A program made the translations under genes and the position numbers. From Treponema sp. (GTDB lineage: Bacteria > Spirochaetota > Spirochaetia > Treponematales > Breznakiellaceae), in the NCBI GenBank assembly GCA_031288495.1, contig JAITRH010000092.1, positions 1 through 34,506 on the forward strand: DNA of 34,506 bases. The letters run 5' to 3'. Below are positions 33,292 through 34,506 of this stretch, in pieces; position 1 is the stretch's first letter, and every line of letters starts with the position of its first letter. The notes beneath the pieces are model-generated. The model saw nothing but the letters and a program-made list of their open reading frames with translations, was not told where the DNA came from and searched no databases.

Positions 33292-33802
33292 CTTTGTCTA
33301 GCAGGACAACGGCATTTATATTTCTTTATATAATAAGGATTTACCCCTTAACCTACAGGGTACCTTTGGAAACTTATTTCCGTATTTTATAAAGAGTTAA
33401 AAAACTAAATGACGCTGCCCTGATGAGCGGGGCGGTTTTAAAATATACCATTTTGTTTGATACCGCCCCTTGTACCCGGCCTTTCTTTAACCTGCCTAAT
33501 TAGTACTATAGCACGTTGGCCGATATTTTTCAGCTATTTTAACCAACAGCTCCATTACTTTAAATCGAACCCTCCTTGGTACCCCATCATACAATGAACC
33601 GGCAATTCGGCATCTTTCGGCCCTTCGGCTTTTCCCTTCTGGTCTTGCCTCAGTTTGAGGGGGCCATGCACCGAAGAGAAACCGGAGCTCGGAACCGACC
33701 TTCGGAAAAGGTTTCCCCACGCAAGACCGGCACTTGCAAAGTGGTCTTTCTTTATGGGTTTTTCCCCTTTTGGGGATACTCCCTTCTTCCGTCGAACTTC
33801 TT

Positions 33803-33867
33803 GCGTAAGGACTTGATCGTGCCACGCGTAAGGGCTTGATCGCGCCACGCGTAAGGACTAAAGGGCT
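33803..33867. repeat. 23-bp tandem repeats with small palindromes
   Basis: Two complete units of 23 bases (GCGTAAGGACTTGATCGTGC... at 33803 and 33826) that differ at two positions, and a third that diverges from 33860. The junctions CGTGCCACGCG and CGCGCCACGCG can pair as 4-bp stems around CCA, and one of the two differences (T/C) is G-U neutral. Located after the HoxU-like gene. Confidence 0.75.
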
Positions 33868-33890
33868 CCGGAAAAACGGAAAGGGTGGCA

Positions 33891-33925
33891 GAAAGGCTGC
33901 AGCCTCAACGACACAGCAGCCTTTC
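33891..33925 (-). terminator. inverted repeat after the HoxU-like gene
   Basis: Perfect 10-base arms GAAAGGCTGC (33891-33900) and GCAGCCTTTC (33916-33925), 15 bases after the gene's stop on the minus strand. A pyrimidine-rich but not T-pure tract follows, so it is a likely though imperfect terminator. Confidence 0.6.
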
Positions 33926-33940
33926 CTGAAAAGAACCGGG

Positions 33941-34506
33941 TTAGAACCGCGGCAGATTGAGGATCGTCTCTTTTCTCCTGCAATCCGGGCAGAGCGCTAA
34001 ATTACCGTGGATGCCGGGAAGGGTCTTCTCCCGGGCCAGTTCCAGGGCTTCTCTCGTTGTAAAGGACGCGCCGCACCTTTCGCAACGGACGAGACTGAAA
34101 GTCTTGTTCCAGAGCGTCCTCGTATCCCTCGTCTCGGTACATTCGATAGCGCCTACCGGACAGACCTGGGCGCAGGCGCCGCAGCCTATACAGTCCGCGG
34201 AACCGGCGTCGTAGGGCGTGGAGACCTTTTTCGCGGTTCCCCTCCCCACGGCGGCGATCGCGCCATTCCCCAGGGCGGTGCAGGCCGCGGCGCAGCGTCC
34301 GCACAACACGCATTTCAGGTCAGGGGGCAGCACATAGCGCGCGCTTTGGGGAACCGAGTACGCAGCGCAGAGTTCCTGTAAGTATGCGTCCTGGGGCGCG
34401 CGGTCCCGCAGCATCGAGAGGATCCCCCGGCGCAAACTGATTATTTTTTCGCTTTTGGTGAAGACTTCGCAGGAGCCTTTGAGGGGGTAGACGCAGGAGG
34501 CAACCA
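33941..34506 (-). CDS. HoxU/NuoG-like iron-sulfur protein, 3' part
   Basis: The reading frame is open to the right edge, so the ORF-track TTG start at 34435 is internal. The extra upstream codons read SCVYPLKGSCEVFTKSEKII, the end of a [2Fe-2S] plant-type ferredoxin domain as in HoxU, NuoG and [FeFe]-hydrogenase-linked subunits. Next come CVLCGRCAAAC and CIGCGACAQVCPVGAI, two [4Fe-4S] ferredoxin sites. The C-terminus adds CERCGAS and CPDCRRK, two CxxC pairs like a zinc ribbon. It is likely an electron-input subunit of a hydrogenase or dehydrogenase complex. The start and partners are outside the window. Confidence 0.8.
   Translation of the reverse strand, partial: VASCVYPLKGSCEVFTKSEKIISLRRGILSMLRDRAPQDAYLQELCAAYSVPQSARYVLPPDLKCVLCGRCAAACTALGNGAIAAVGRGTAKKVSTPYDAGSADCIGCGACAQVCPVGAIECTETRDTRTLWNKTFSLVRCERCGASFTTREALELAREKTLPGIHGNLALCPDCRRKETILNLPRF

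Larger units (their letters stand above)
33009..33940. other. long intergenic region (932 bases)
   Basis: It holds the presumed lipoprotein leader, the 8-bp stem GGGGCGGT (33429-33436) with ACCGCCCC (33462-33469) around a 25-base AT-rich loop, the tandem repeats at 33803-33867, and the inverted repeat at 33891-33925. ORFs here (33496-33848 on the minus strand) look like low-complexity reading of the repeats. A minus-strand frame that reads WRQVGCASPVF...HPDARN between 33130 and 33260 looks coding-like but has stops on both sides and no ATG, so I treat it as a possible gene remnant. Confidence 0.45.

Noticed and set aside
33496-33848. Minus-strand ORFs of 97 and 109 residues near the right end
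   Set aside because: They overlap each other in different frames and begin inside the tandem repeats. No ribosome site or domain is visible.

Overview
The window looks like a chromosomal segment of a Treponema-type spirochaete, probably of the gut (termite) clade. The main evidence is a chemotaxis operon of CheA, a CheW protein with a C-terminal CheR-like domain, and CheX. That arrangement is characteristic of treponemes. LPP20-type lipoproteins, an SLBB polysaccharide-export protein and TRAP/hexuronate genes fit as well. Almost every gene is on the minus strand. The clear plus-strand exceptions are rsmG and a 28-codon gene tail at the left edge. Species assignment is inference.

Layout from left to right. 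1-5.0 kb: a gene tail, then (transcribed leftward) ptsI, der, a MerR-type regulator and an Rsm22/METTL17-like Fe-S methyltransferase, tightly packed or overlapping. 5.2 kb: tRNA-Val(GAC). 5.4-9.6 kb: cheA, cheW-cheR and cheX, with no cheY after cheX. 9.8-11.6 kb: an RNB-domain exoribonuclease. 11.8-12.2 kb: an intergenic array of about 13 short units of 22-24 bp, most of them able to fold into their own small hairpin, with stems that change in a compensatory way. 12.3-21.5 kb: the key region, described below. 21.7-24.2 kb: an SLBB export protein and an IS1595-type transposase. 24.3-25.1 kb: rsmG, followed by a nested inverted-repeat element. 25.4-31.2 kb: a hexuronate-type operon (TRAP transporter dctP-dctQ-dctM, zinc alcohol dehydrogenase, uxuA, flavin reductase). 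31.6-33.0 kb: two LPP20-like lipoproteins. 33.9 kb to the edge: the 3' end of a HoxU/NuoG-like Fe-S protein that runs off the window.

The most interesting system is at 12.3-21.5 kb. An ABC importer of the nitrate/sulfonate/taurine class (permease, ATPase, binding protein) leads into cysK, a genuine NifB-like radical SAM gene, and nitrogenase-like K, D and H subunits, all in one orientation. The three P-cluster cysteines are conserved in both large subunits, and the Fe-protein [4Fe-4S] cysteines and P-loop are intact. The D subunit keeps the cofactor cysteine but lacks the histidine that binds FeMo-co, and nifE, nifN, nifI and other Mo-nitrogenase genes are absent. This matches the composition of methylthio-alkane reductase-like (MarBHDK) systems and not N2 fixation. 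The cysK and sulfonate-type transporter context suggests an importer plus reductase that frees sulfur from an organosulfur compound and fixes it into cysteine. The substrate is unknown.

Several intergenic regions (11.8-12.2, 18.34-18.40, 33.80-33.87 kb) carry short tandem units of 20-24 bp that each form a mini-hairpin. They may be one family of structured repeats in this genome.
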